From positions 2,108,001-2,172,000 of the forward strand of contig CAVPVD010000007.1 in the NCBI GenBank assembly GCA_963709155.1: a stretch of 64,000 nt of DNA. The letters run 5' to 3'. Origin of the DNA: Bog-159 sp963709155. Its GTDB lineage: Bacteria; Acidobacteriota; Terriglobia; Bryobacterales; Bryobacteraceae. Positions 31,935 through 40,575 of the stretch are shown one piece after another. The notes under the pieces are model-generated. The model saw only the letters and a list, made by a program, of their open reading frames with translations, was not told the origin of the DNA and searched no databases. The stretch's first letter is position 1. Each line of letters opens with the position of its first letter. Made by a program: the position numbers and the translations under genes.

Positions 31935-33740
31935 TTACTGGACGTCGGCTACTTTTCCGTCCTTGAACGTAATCTTCATATCCTTGTAGATATAGATTTT
32001 CTTAGCGCCCAGGTTGACGGTCTTCACGGGAGCGCCCATAGCGGCTGTGACTTCATCTATAGTTTGTCCCACTTCAATGGAGGGTGGAGGGCCGGCGGTG
32101 TCGCCTGCGTTGGGTCCGGGGCCGGAAGCGGCGGAGTCGGCCGTGGCTTCCTTCTCGGCTTTATCCGCTTCCGTCGATTCCTGATTGATCTCGGCCTTGA
32201 CCTCGCTTTCCGGAGGGGGCGGCGGCGCGATGGCGGCCATGGGGCTCTCTACGGCGTCAGCCTTGGCGGCGGCCGGCGCTGCCGGCAAGCCACCCTGGCC
32301 GGCCTTCTTGTGCAGTTCGGCGAGGCCCTGGTCGATCGTCTCGCGCATATGATTCTGCATTTCCTGCAGTTCGTCGAGCGGAACGGAAACCGTATCGCCC
32401 TTGGCGCATTCCTTTCCGCCTTTGCTGGCCAACACGGCCAGGGTAGCGTTCGGCGCATCCGGCGCGGTCTGGCCGGTCAACTGCATCGCGTCGCCTTCGC
32501 TGAGCGCGCACTCGCTGCCTCCGGCGTCCACTACGTCAAGATCGTGGCCTGCCACAAAGACATGCGGTTTGCCGTCGCCGAGCAGTTGCGCGATGCTGCT
32601 GGTTTTGGCGTCGGGCTCACCATTCGGGGCCGCGGCCGCGGCGGACTCCTTGTTTTCCAGCGCAACCTGTTCTTTCACTTCTTCCGCGATCAGGTCCTTC
32701 ACTTCGGGCGTTAGCGGAGCGGGATTGCTGAGAGCCGCGGCTTGCGCGACATAGGCGGCCTGCAGAGAGTTCGCGATGATATAGTCGGTCAGCCAAAGAG
32801 ACGGGCTGGCATAAACCGGATATGGAGTGAAGAAAGCGCCATAGTAGCCGAACCAGGGATTGCCACCCCAGCCCCAGCCGTACGGCACGGGCCTGGCCCA
32901 CGGATAATAGGCCCATCCGTAGTATGCCGGCCCCCAGTAAGCCGCCGGGTAGTAGGGGTTTACATAGTAGCCGTGATAGTAATAGCGGCCATAATAACCG
33001 TGGTAGTAACGCCCGTGGTAGTAGTAGGAGCGCCGGGCGTATTCGTGCCCATGATACGAATAGGGCCGTTGCACGTAGCCGCGGCCGCCGCGCTCGGCAA
33101 CGATGCGGGAATGATCGGAGCGCTCCACGACGACGCGCCGGTTTCCGCTCAGATTGTGGTGAACGTCCATGCCGCGTTTGGTGTCGTGTATCGTCGAGAC
33201 GTGGCCATCGGCCCGCTTGGTCACCGATCCATGGCTGGTAGCCACCGTTTTGCTGCCTTTCGGAGTGGGCGAGGCGGTTCTGCCGAAAGTCTTACCCGAT
33301 GTGCTGCTGGTCCCGCCCTTTCCAGCGGTCGCGGTGCCACCGGTCCTGCCGGTCGCGGTGCCACCCGTTTTGCCGGTCGCGGTTCCGGTCGTATGCCCCG
33401 CGGTGGTGGTGGTATGACCGGTAGTGGTGGCGCCGTGCGAAGCAGTGGTGGTGCCGTGCGATGTAGTCGTCGTGGTCGCGCCGTGGGACGTCGTGGTCGG
33501 GCCATGCGACGCGCCGCCCGATGTGGTGGGCCCGTGCGAAGTCGTGGTCGTGCCGTGCGCGGCGCCGGCCCCGCCACTCGCGGGCTTAGCGGAACCGGAG
33601 CTCTTGGCGGGAGCGGCGGGCTTGGAAGATGACGACGTCTTCGAGGCAGCCGCGCCCAGCGCCGCGAAAGCGAAAAACAAAACCAGGGACACGGACAGGT
33701 GTTTCCCGGATAGAGTGGTGCGAATTGCACGTGTATTCAT
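31935..33740 (-). CDS. Secreted low-complexity (Thr/His/Tyr-rich) protein with BamE-like C-terminus
   Basis: 601 residues. A signal peptide (VSLVLFFAFAALGAAAS) is followed by a Ser/Ala/Lys stretch, then a Thr-His-Gly repeat block (TTTSHGATTT, GHTTTTAGHT, GGTATGRTGG; residues ~60-160). A Tyr/His/Gly-rich zone (YYYHGRYYHGYYGRYYYHG; ~225-255) and Pro/Trp/Tyr segments come next. The second half is acidic and Ala-rich. The last ~45 residues (IEVGQTIDEVTAAMG, VNLGAKKIYIYKDMKITF, DGKVADVQ) match the C-terminus of the next gene's product. Histidine richness suggests metal binding (inference). The upstream neighbour on the same strand is the paralogous-tail protein. Confidence 0.75.
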   Translation of the reverse strand: MNTRAIRTTLSGKHLSVSLVLFFAFAALGAAASKTSSSSKPAAPAKSSGSAKPASGGAGAAHGTTTTSHGPTTSGGASHGPTTTSHGATTTTTSHGTTTASHGATTTGHTTTTAGHTTGTATGKTGGTATGRTGGTATAGKGGTSSTSGKTFGRTASPTPKGSKTVATSHGSVTKRADGHVSTIHDTKRGMDVHHNLSGNRRVVVERSDHSRIVAERGGRGYVQRPYSYHGHEYARRSYYYHGRYYHGYYGRYYYHGYYVNPYYPAAYWGPAYYGWAYYPWARPVPYGWGWGGNPWFGYYGAFFTPYPVYASPSLWLTDYIIANSLQAAYVAQAAALSNPAPLTPEVKDLIAEEVKEQVALENKESAAAAAPNGEPDAKTSSIAQLLGDGKPHVFVAGHDLDVVDAGGSECALSEGDAMQLTGQTAPDAPNATLAVLASKGGKECAKGDTVSVPLDELQEMQNHMRETIDQGLAELHKKAGQGGLPAAPAAAKADAVESPMAAIAPPPPPESEVKAEINQESTEADKAEKEATADSAASGPGPNAGDTAGPPPSIEVGQTIDEVTAAMGAPVKTVNLGAKKIYIYKDMKITFKDGKVADVQ

Positions 33741-33783
33741 TCAAAATCTCCTTGTGCGGTCACGAACAGGCGCCCAGGAACGG

Positions 33784-34674
33784 CTACTGCACATCCTTCA
33801 CTTTGCCGTTGACGAACGTCACTTTCAGATCCTTGTAGTAGTAGATTTTCTTGGCGCCGACCGTGGCCATATGCTGCGGCTGTCCCAAAGCCGCAACCAC
33901 TTCATCGATGGTTTGCCCTTCCTTGATTTCCGGCGGATCGGCGGGCGGGGGTGGCGGAGGTTCAATGGTCGCCGCGGCCGGTTCGGGGGCCGGTGCCGCG
34001 GGGGGTGGCGTTGCGGGTTGGGCCGGAGCCGGCGCAGCAGGCTGGTTCGCCGCCGCGTCCTGCTGGCCGCCTTCAGGCGCAGCCTGACCCTTGTCCCCGC
34101 CTTTCTTGGCGTCTTCCTCGGGAGGCACTACGGTGATGACTTCGGCGACCGCCTTCAGAGCTTGATCCGGCGTGGGAGTCACGGCCCCGAACGGAATGGT
34201 CAGGGCGCCCTTATAGCGAATGCCCTGGTCGCCGGACGGGGTGGCGTCCGTGAAAAAGTCCAGCACGATGCCGCTGGAACGTACGTCAACTTTCGTTAAC
34301 CAGAATTTCTCCCCGCTGACGAAGTTACGGGTGGCAGGAGCGCTGTCGGAGTGCGCCAGAGTCTTCAAAGGCCCCAGATGTTTCCGAATGCTCTCGCCCG
34401 CTCCGCAAACCTTAGTAGGGCTGATTTTGCCGTCCTTATAGGTATTCATGCAGGGATTCGCCGAACTGGTCGCGGCCACCATCAAAATCTTGTCCACATG
34501 GAGGAGCAGCACGGAACCGGCCGTGACGATATCGGACTTGTCATCCGTGGTCTTGGTTAGCTTGTATTCGGATTCCAGCTTTTTCTGGATCCCGGCCGTA
34601 TCCTGCGCACAAACGGCCCATGGCAGAGCCGCCAGTACTACCAGAACTCGATTGAATCTATTGATTGCTTTCAT
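33784..34674 (-). CDS. Secreted protein with BamE/SmpA-like C-terminal domain
   Basis: 296 residues. Signal peptide VLVVLAALPWAVCAQ, then a globular region (residues 25-175: SEYKLTKTTDDKSDIVTAGSV, LDFFTDATPSGDQG), a Pro/Ala-rich linker (~205-250), and a tail IKEGQTIDEVVAALGQ, KKIYYYKDLKVTFVNG, KVKDVQ. The tail resembles the SmpA/OmlA (BamE) two-strand/helix fold. The ATG at 34674 has AAAGGGAG ten bases upstream. It precedes and is probably co-transcribed with the Thr/His-rich protein carrying the same tail. Confidence 0.78.
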   Translation of the reverse strand: MKAINRFNRVLVVLAALPWAVCAQDTAGIQKKLESEYKLTKTTDDKSDIVTAGSVLLLHVDKILMVAATSSANPCMNTYKDGKISPTKVCGAGESIRKHLGPLKTLAHSDSAPATRNFVSGEKFWLTKVDVRSSGIVLDFFTDATPSGDQGIRYKGALTIPFGAVTPTPDQALKAVAEVITVVPPEEDAKKGGDKGQAAPEGGQQDAAANQPAAPAPAQPATPPPAAPAPEPAAATIEPPPPPPADPPEIKEGQTIDEVVAALGQPQHMATVGAKKIYYYKDLKVTFVNGKVKDVQ

Positions 34675-34744
34675 TTGAATACTACTCCCTTTGTCTGGCG
34701 CGACGGCACGCCCGGGCCGTCCGCCCCTGGGGAAAACTTGCACG

Positions 34745-34774
34745 ATTATACACCGTGCCCCCTGCGGCACGCAA
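34745..34774 (-). promoter_or_regulatory. Putative sigma-70 promoter
   Basis: On the minus strand, TTGCGT (34769-34774) and TATAAT (34745-34750) with an 18-base spacer, ~70 bases upstream of the BamE-tail protein start. It is one of the few places here with both hexamers recognisable. The rest of the 294-base gap up to the HEAT gene is AT-richer, and I see no gene in it. Confidence 0.5.
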
Positions 34775-34968
34775 TGCGGCAAATTCCGTTATTCAGGCTC
34801 GAATCGTTGCATCTCCAAATTAGTAGTGCTTCGAGGATAGAAAACGTGACATTCAAGGGGAACAATTCTAATACGAAGAGGGTCCGGTTCATCCCGTGCC
34901 ACCCTAAACCCGCCCGGACATTTGACCGATAGAGAGTTTGTAAGGGATGCAGTGCCGCCCATGGTGAC

Positions 34969-36054
34969 ATGCGATCCTCTGTGCGGACAGGATGGCCGCA
35001 ACCGGTGGTGGTGAGATTAGGTCTTACTTACGGGCCCAAAGAAACGGAACCGAGTCCGGAGGTGGAGAGTCCTCCGGCTCCTGCGATCCACGATTATGCG
35101 CTCGACGAGGCCGTCCGGCAATTACAACTTGTAGAGCAGGAATTGGCTCAACCGACGGCTGCCCCCGCGGTGGCGGTGGTGCATGGCGTGGTGCCGGAAG
35201 ATGTCGCCGGAGCGGTCATGTATTGGCTGAAACGCTACGGCGCGAACCCGGCCGAGGCCGCGCGAAATATCCGTGAACTGACGGCCAAGGCGCCGGAAAA
35301 GGTTGTGGACACGCTCCTGCCGTTGTTTGAGGCGAAGGGTTGGGGCGAGGCTACACCGTTTCTGGCAAAACTATTGGGGAACTACGATGCTTCGGCGGCC
35401 AAAGTATGCGATCCGGCCGCTCTTCTGGAAAGTTCCGTGCGCGTGGCCAAAATGCTGATGCAGTACGAATCGCGTTTCGACGCGCGTCTGGCGAAAAGCC
35501 TGTTGAACTCCGGCCACGTGAGCGAAGCCGCGCGCCACCGCGGTTTGGTGGTCCTCGAAAAGCTAGGCAGCGGTGCGCGGCTCATTCCGATCCTCATCCA
35601 GTTTCTGCGGGATCCGGACGGCCGTATCCGGTCGAAGGCGGCGCTGATGTTCGGACAAACGATCGTTTCGCGAGGCATCATGGAGCGCCTGATGGGGGAC
35701 ACCAACGCCCGGGTACGCGCCAATTTCGTGGAAGGCCTTTGGAACCATACGGCCAGCGATTGCCGTCCGTTATTCCGCCGGGCCCTGGCTGATCCGGACA
35801 ATCGCGTAGCGGGCAATGCGCTGGTCGGTCTGCATCGTTTGGGAGAAGTCCACGACGTGATCCGGCATGTGGGCAAGATGGCGCTTCATCCCGAACCTCC
35901 TTTTCGCGCCGCGGCCGCATGGGTCATGGGCCAAACCGGGGAGCAGCGCTATACCACCGTATTGCGCCACATGGTCCGCGACTCGGATCCGCTCGTCCGC
36001 CGCAACGCGCTCCGATCCCTCCGCGCGATCAATATAGCCGGCGCCCCGAAGTAG
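34969..36054 (+). CDS. HEAT-repeat protein
   Basis: 361 residues, all-helical. From about residue 85 there are repeated pairs of helices typical of HEAT/PBS-lyase repeats: ARHRGLVVLEKLGSGARLIPI, FLRDPDGRIRSKAALMFGQ, ARVRANFVEGLWNH, ALADPDNRVAGNALVGLHRL, AAAWVMGQTGEQRYTT and RDSDPLVRRNALRSLRAI. No signal peptide is clear; the N-terminal 40 residues are low-complexity Pro/Glu. Such solenoids act as protein-binding scaffolds. The exact start is uncertain (no good ribosome site). Confidence 0.8.
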   Translation: MRSSVRTGWPQPVVVRLGLTYGPKETEPSPEVESPPAPAIHDYALDEAVRQLQLVEQELAQPTAAPAVAVVHGVVPEDVAGAVMYWLKRYGANPAEAARNIRELTAKAPEKVVDTLLPLFEAKGWGEATPFLAKLLGNYDASAAKVCDPAALLESSVRVAKMLMQYESRFDARLAKSLLNSGHVSEAARHRGLVVLEKLGSGARLIPILIQFLRDPDGRIRSKAALMFGQTIVSRGIMERLMGDTNARVRANFVEGLWNHTASDCRPLFRRALADPDNRVAGNALVGLHRLGEVHDVIRHVGKMALHPEPPFRAAAAWVMGQTGEQRYTTVLRHMVRDSDPLVRRNALRSLRAINIAGAPK

Positions 36055-36131
36055 GTATTCGGGCTGATCGGCTATAGACAAAACCCGGCTCGCTCATTGG
36101 TGCGCCGCAATGCTAAAATACGATTACCGTT

Positions 36132-36205
36132 TGGGAGGTCGTCTAACGGTAAGACTGCAGACTCTGGATCTGCGTATCGGGGTTCGAATCCCTGCCTCCC
36201 AGCCA
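36132..36205 (+). tRNA. tRNA-Gln (anticodon CTG)
   Basis: Complete cloverleaf: acceptor TGGGAGG / CCTCCCA, D arm GTCT..AGAC, anticodon stem GCAGA / TCTGC with loop CTCTGGA (anticodon CTG, reads CAG), T arm CGGGG TTCGAAT CCCTG, discriminator G and encoded CCA. The U1-A72 start pair is characteristic of tRNA-Gln. Confidence 0.95.
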
Positions 36206-36607
36206 ATTCGTTCTTCAGCACTTGCTGGACTTCCGGAAAATCCACACAGATACCGCATTGCGGCCGTGCCGATTGTTGCGGGCAGGTCAACCCGTCAGGC
36301 TTGTCCACGAAGAGCGTGAATCGTTTCGAGCGCGCTCGGTTCAGCCCATTTTGTGCACGTTTGTGCGCTTGTCGCGAGCAAGCCGTCGGGGTGCCTACAG
36401 AGTAGGAACCTATGTCACCGAGGCAGAAGGCTATTACACGCGGGCCTCAGCACGAAGGCGCCGGACGCACGCCCACAATCTCCATCCGGAAGCGTGAGAG
36501 AATGGCGTTCAACATGTGTACTGCCGGGCACGAGCGAGGTAAGACTGCGCGACCCATCTGAGATCCCGAATCGGAAAGGGGCGCGGCATCTGAAATCTCC
36601 AAGGTAG
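36206..36607. other. Gene-poor stretch after tRNA-Gln
   Basis: No frame here looks like a protein I recognise; short frames lack ribosome sites and conserved motifs. It could be remnant DNA of an element inserted at the tRNA gene, but I find no second copy of the tRNA 3' end to mark an attachment site. Confidence 0.4.
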
Positions 36608-36730
36608 GTGAACACAGAACTTGTGCTTCTTTACTGGGGCATCGGAAGGCGGGTTAGTCAGGACATTCTCGGCGACTCACGCGCAGAATACGGCGAACAG
36701 ATTGTCTCTACGCTGTCGAGACAATTGACT
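36608..36730 (+). pseudogene. DUF1016/YhcG nuclease N-terminal fragment
   Basis: The frame VNTELVLLYWGIGRRVSQDI, then LGDSRAEYGEQIVSTLSRQLT, closely follows the conserved N-terminal motif of DUF1016 (YhcG, PDDEXK nuclease) proteins (vNtelvxlYWxIGxxIxxdil...yGkxvixxLSxxL). An in-frame stop precedes it and the similarity ends after ~42 residues, where unrelated sequence starts. The ~300-residue remainder, including the nuclease domain, is absent. Confidence 0.7.
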
Positions 36731-36888
36731 TCCGACTCTGCTGCAGCCAGGAATGGCTGCCCTCGGGCACACAAGCCTCCGATGGCCTATCCCTGGACGG
36801 CCCGGCTGAATATCTAACCCACACAACCTAACACCACTACCACGGCTAGCATCTGGTATATTTATACATAGCAGTGAATAATTAACCA

Positions 36889-37896
36889 ATGAGCCACGTC
36901 GCTGGAATCGCCGGATATCGCGGCTATAGCGGGGCCGAACTCGCCCGCATCCTGGAGCGCCACACCCATGTCACGCCGGTCCTGCTTGAGCACCGCGAAG
37001 ACGCGGCCGCGCACCCTGGCCCCCTCGGCTCTTCCGGCCCGCGGCATGCTCCGTGTACTCCCGAGGCCATACAAGCCGAGGGCATTTCCATAGTTTTCCT
37101 GGCCACTCCGCCCGAAGTTTCCCTGGAATTGGCGCCCGCCCTGCTCGAGGCCGGCGTCAAGGTCGTAGACCTGAGCGGCGCGTTCCGCCTGCGAACGCCG
37201 GCTGCTTACTCCACCTGGTATAAGGCCCCGCACACCCAGCCCGGCTTGCTGGCGGAAGCCGCCTATGGCCTGCCGGAATTCTGCCGCGAGCGGATCCCGT
37301 CCGCCCGCCTGGTGGCGAACCCCGGCTGCTATCCCACGGCGGCCAACCTCGCCATCCGCCCGCTGGTCGAAGCCGGCCTGGTGGACCGCACCGCCGGCAT
37401 CGTGTGCGATGCCAAGTCCGGCGTCAGCGGCGCGGGCCGCAAGCCTACGCTCAAAACCAGTTTCTGCGAGGCGGCCGGCAACTTTTCGGCGTATTCCGTC
37501 CTGCACCACCGGCACGTCCCCGAGGTGCTCATGATCTCCGGTCTGGAGGAGCGCGAGTTCAGTTTCACCGCGCAGCTTCTGCCCGTCGATCGCGGCATTC
37601 TGGAAACTATTTATTTCCGCACGGCGCGTCCCATCACGGCCGACGATCTGCTGGCGGTTTACGCGCAGCGCTATGCCGGCGAAGCCTTTGTGCGGCTGTA
37701 CCCCGCCGGCCACTTGCCGGATCTACATGCCGTGGTGCGCACGAACTACTGCGATATCGGGATCACGGTGGATACTGCCACCGGGCGCGCAGTGGTGGTC
37801 AGCGCGATCGATAACCTGGTGAAGGGCGCGGCCGGACAGGCGGTGCAGAACATGAACCTGATGCTGGGATATCCGGAAACGGAAGGACTGCTGTGA
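36889..37896 (+). CDS. argC: N-acetyl-gamma-glutamyl-phosphate reductase
   Basis: 335 residues. NADPH-dependent reduction of N-acetylglutamyl phosphate, third step of arginine synthesis. The Rossmann start VAGIAGYRGYSGAELARIL is followed by IVFLATPPEVSLELAP, VVDLSGAFRL, YGLPEFCRE, the catalytic cysteine in VANPGCYPTAANLAI and KSGVSGAGRKP; VLHHRHVPEV holds a conserved His. The end VVSAIDNLVKGAAGQAVQNM is typical. First gene of a tightly packed arg operon; its stop overlaps the GTG of argB. Confidence 0.96.
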   Translation: MSHVAGIAGYRGYSGAELARILERHTHVTPVLLEHREDAAAHPGPLGSSGPRHAPCTPEAIQAEGISIVFLATPPEVSLELAPALLEAGVKVVDLSGAFRLRTPAAYSTWYKAPHTQPGLLAEAAYGLPEFCRERIPSARLVANPGCYPTAANLAIRPLVEAGLVDRTAGIVCDAKSGVSGAGRKPTLKTSFCEAAGNFSAYSVLHHRHVPEVLMISGLEEREFSFTAQLLPVDRGILETIYFRTARPITADDLLAVYAQRYAGEAFVRLYPAGHLPDLHAVVRTNYCDIGITVDTATGRAVVVSAIDNLVKGAAGQAVQNMNLMLGYPETEGLL

Positions 37897-38690
37897 AGTT
37901 GCTGGTGAAACTCGGCGGCACGCTTCTGGATGACGATAGCGCGCGCGAGCCGCTGGCCCGGCAGATCGCGGCCATTTCGCGCGCCGCCAGGCCGGATATT
38001 CAAATGGTCGTGGTGCACGGCGGCGGCCGGCAGATGACGCGCTACCTGGCCGAGCGCGGCGTCGAAAGCCGGTTTGTCAACGGACTCCGGGTAACCACGC
38101 CCGCGGTCCTGGATGCCGTGGTCAAGGTGGTCGCCGGCAGCGTGAATCGTCAACTGGTGGCCACGCTTAACCGGGCGGGGGCGCGCGCCGTGGGAATATC
38201 CGGCATCGATGCGGGCCTGGTGGAAGCTGAAGAAATGGACGCGGCGCTGGGCAGCGTCGGACGGGTCACGGGCGCGAATCCGGCGCTGCTCGAAGCGCTG
38301 GTGGCGGCCGGCTTCCTGCCGGTGGTCGCCTGCGTGGCGGGGGGCCGGGAAGGCCGTCTTTACAACGTCAATGCCGATCAGATGGCGGTGGCGTGCGCGG
38401 TGGCATTCGGCGCGGAACAGTTGATCTTTCTCACCGATGTCGAGGGCGTTTTGGATGCGGGCAAGAGGCTTTTGCCGCATCTTACGATGGCGGGCAGCGA
38501 ATCGCTGATCGCCACCGGCGTCGCCACCGGCGGCATGCTGGCCAAACTCAACGCGGCACATGGCGCGCTGCGGCAAGGCGTAGCCCAGGTGCGGATCTGC
38601 GCGGGAGCGGCCAATGGCGTGCTGGAGCGAATATTGGCGGGCGAAGAGCCAGGCACACGCCTGGCGGTCGAGGAGGTTTTGGCGGGATGA
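37893..38690 (+). CDS. argB: Acetylglutamate kinase
   Basis: 265 residues of the amino-acid-kinase family, phosphorylating N-acetylglutamate. KLGGTLLDD, VVHGGGRQMTRYL, VNGLRVTTPAVLD, GVAGG..-like VACVAGGREGRLYNVNADQMA and FLTDVEGVLDA are the expected substrate and ATP-binding motifs. The GTG start overlaps the argC stop (GTGA); the stop overlaps the GNAT gene (ATGA). Confidence 0.95.
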   Translation: MKLLVKLGGTLLDDDSAREPLARQIAAISRAARPDIQMVVVHGGGRQMTRYLAERGVESRFVNGLRVTTPAVLDAVVKVVAGSVNRQLVATLNRAGARAVGISGIDAGLVEAEEMDAALGSVGRVTGANPALLEALVAAGFLPVVACVAGGREGRLYNVNADQMAVACAVAFGAEQLIFLTDVEGVLDAGKRLLPHLTMAGSESLIATGVATGGMLAKLNAAHGALRQGVAQVRICAGAANGVLERILAGEEPGTRLAVEEVLAG

Positions 38691-39289
38691 TCAGCAGTTT
38701 GCAGGAAGACGCGACGGTCGAGCACGCGGAATATGCCGGCTTGCGCCGGGAGTTGGCGGTGCGCAAAGCCGCCATGCACGACATCGGCCCGATCCTGGGC
38801 CTGATTAATGGCTATGCCGCCAAAGGGATCATGCTGCCGCGCACTGAGCTGGAGGTTTCCGAGGACATTCGCGATTTCTCGGTGATCGTCGCGGGCGGGC
38901 GACTGGTGGGTTGCGGCGCGCTGCACTTTTATTCGCCATCCATCGCGGAAATCCGTTCGTTGGCCGTCGCCGAGGACGCTAAGACTCACGGGATTGGGCG
39001 GCGGCTGATCGAGGCTCTCGTTCGGGAAGCCTCCGATTATTCGCTCGATGCCGTGTTCGCCTTCACTTACGTGGCGGGATTCTTCGGCAAGATGGGTTTT
39101 CATGAAGTCGAGCGGGGCGAACTGCCGCTGAAGGCATGGAAGGACTGCGTGCGCTGTCCGAAGTTCCAGTGCTGCGACGAGATCGCGGTCATGCGGGTGC
39201 TACGCCCAGAATATTCCCGAACCCCGCAGCAGTATGGCCAGTTCGAGGATGCGCAGTTGGTTCAACTACCCGTTCTACGCCAGTTTTGA
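38687..39289 (+). CDS. GNAT N-acetyltransferase, probable amino-acid acetyltransferase
   Basis: 200 residues. GNAT fold: VRKAAMHDIGPILGLINGYA, a LPRTELEVSEDIRDFSVIV strand pair, VGCGALHFYSPSIAEIRSLAV, and the acetyl-CoA loop AKTHGIGRRLIEALV, with AFTYVAGFFGKMGFHEVE. It resembles short ArgA-type N-acetylglutamate synthases that lack the kinase domain. Position as third gene of an argC-argB operon supports a role in the first arginine step. GAGGAGG lies upstream of the ATG, which overlaps the argB stop. A CRCPKF-like VRCPKFQCCDE cluster near the end is typical of this subgroup. Confidence 0.88.
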   Translation: MISSLQEDATVEHAEYAGLRRELAVRKAAMHDIGPILGLINGYAAKGIMLPRTELEVSEDIRDFSVIVAGGRLVGCGALHFYSPSIAEIRSLAVAEDAKTHGIGRRLIEALVREASDYSLDAVFAFTYVAGFFGKMGFHEVERGELPLKAWKDCVRCPKFQCCDEIAVMRVLRPEYSRTPQQYGQFEDAQLVQLPVLRQF

Positions 39290-39312
39290 TCGTCGATTAG
39301 CTCCCACCGAAA

Positions 39313-39336
39313 TCCCCCCAAATGGGGGGCCTTTTT
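39313..39336 (+). terminator. Rho-independent terminator after arg operon
   Basis: CCCCCC - AAAT - GGGGGG stem-loop followed by CCTTTTT, 24 bases after the stop of the GNAT gene. Confidence 0.85.
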
Positions 39337-39398
39337 GCGCCGGAATAATACTCGCATAATAGTCGCGATTCTGATGTGAAATCCTACGCCAGATGTAC

Positions 39399-39404
39399 TA
39401 TACT
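39399..39404 (+). promoter_or_regulatory. Putative -10 box of molybdopterin-binding protein gene
   Basis: TATACT 44 bases before the ATG at 39449, followed by an AT-rich leader and a GAGGA ribosome site. No firm -35. Confidence 0.35.
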
Positions 39405-39448
39405 CTCAAATAGGATAAAAAAATCCTTAAACCTGAAGCGAGGAAAAC

Positions 39449-40420
39449 ATGCGAGCCCAAACGGTTGATGTGAAATCATCGAATGGCCGGGTGCTGTGTT
39501 GCACCGTCTTTCGTCCCGGCGGCAAGAAGTTATTGGCGAAAGGACATGTCATCAGCGACGACGATATCCGGGTACTCGAATCTGAAGGTATGGAATCCAT
39601 TTGGGTTACCGAACTGGAGGAAGGCGAGGTCGGGGAGGACGACGCGGTCTGCGCGGTGGCGAGCGAGATGGGCTGCGGTAGTTTTGAGATCCGCCTGGCG
39701 GCCGGCGGCCGGGCCAATTTGCAGGCCACCGAGAAGTGTTGCGTACTGGTGGACGACGAATTGCTGAAGCAGATCAACTGCGCGGCCAGCGTGGTCATCG
39801 CCACGGCGCTGAATTTCAGCTTCGCCATGCCGGGGCAACGCATTGCCACCGTGAAAAGCGCTCCGTTCGCCGTCTCCCGCACCCAATTGGACGCGGTCGT
39901 AAGCGTGCTGAAAGAGCGCGGTCCTATCCTGCAGGCACGGCCGATGCGGAACCCCATCGTGGGTGTTTTGTACACCGATCCGCTCAACGGCGAGCGCGCG
40001 CGGCAATTGTTTGAAAATATTATGTACCAGCGGCTCGAACACTTCGGCGTGACCGCCAGCTCCGTCCTGTCGTGCACCGAAGATGAAGCCTCCGTCAGCC
40101 GGGCGCTGCTGCAACTGCTGCGTTCGAAGCCGGCCGTAATCATGATCGCTTCCACTACCGCTCCGGCTGGTCCCGAAGATGTGGTCGGGCGCGCCATGGA
40201 AAAGGTGGGCGGCCACGTGGAACGGTTTCTGGCGCCGGTCGAACCGGGCAATCTGTTGCTGCTGTCATACAAAGATGACATTCCGATGATTTCCGCGCCA
40301 GGCTGCTTCCGCTCCGCAAAGGCGAATGTGGTAGACTTGGTGCTTCCCCCATTATTGGCCCGTTATCGGGTATCAGGCTGGGAAGTGGGTTGCCTGGGCC
40401 ATGGGGGCTTACTAGGGTAA
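39449..40420 (+). CDS. Molybdopterin-binding (MoeA/CinA-type domain) protein
   Basis: 323 residues. The N-terminal ~110 residues look like the short linker/binding part seen before MPT-binding domains (KLLAKGHVISDDDIRVLESEG resembles the AHD motif region of molybdenum hydroxylase partner proteins). The C-terminal domain has the MoCF_biosynth pattern: IVGVLYTDPLNGERA, a VIMIASTTAPAGPEDVVGRAM loop in place of the usual GGxSxxDxVP, and GNLLLLSYKDDIPMISAPGC, FRSAKANVVDLVLPPLLA. It probably handles molybdenum cofactor for an oxidoreductase; no Mo-enzyme gene is in the window. Terminators lie on both sides, so it is monocistronic. Confidence 0.75.
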   Translation: MRAQTVDVKSSNGRVLCCTVFRPGGKKLLAKGHVISDDDIRVLESEGMESIWVTELEEGEVGEDDAVCAVASEMGCGSFEIRLAAGGRANLQATEKCCVLVDDELLKQINCAASVVIATALNFSFAMPGQRIATVKSAPFAVSRTQLDAVVSVLKERGPILQARPMRNPIVGVLYTDPLNGERARQLFENIMYQRLEHFGVTASSVLSCTEDEASVSRALLQLLRSKPAVIMIASTTAPAGPEDVVGRAMEKVGGHVERFLAPVEPGNLLLLSYKDDIPMISAPGCFRSAKANVVDLVLPPLLARYRVSGWEVGCLGHGGLLG

Positions 40421-40479
40421 GCGACGATCTCCTCCACCCCTGTGGGTCGTATCCTCCGAGCGACCCGCAGGTGCTCCTC

Positions 40480-40514
40480 GACCGGGCGCATCAACGAGCG
40501 CCCGGTCTTTTTTT
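40480..40514 (+). terminator. Rho-independent terminator
   Basis: ACCGGGCGC ... GCGCCCGGT stem closed by ATCAACGA, followed by CTTTTTTTGC. A second hairpin (GTGGGTCG ... CGACCCGC, 40442-40468) precedes it. Confidence 0.85.
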
Positions 40515-40520
40515 GCTTTA

Positions 40521-40566
40521 AGCGCGGGTCTGGAGACCCGCAGCAGGCCTAGAGGCCTGCCCCACT
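40521..40566. repeat. Palindromic hairpin pair (locus 7)
   Basis: GCGGGTCTGGAGACCCGC followed by GCAGGCCTAGAGGCCTGC and CCCAC. These are the same two stem families as at the right end of the train at 63268-63308, with base-paired substitutions that preserve the stems. Confidence 0.85.
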
Positions 40567-40575
40567 GAATCCAGG

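Noticed and set aside
36132..36888. Integrated element with attachment sites at tRNA-Gln
   Set aside because: No integrase gene and no second copy of the tRNA 3' end were found within the window.
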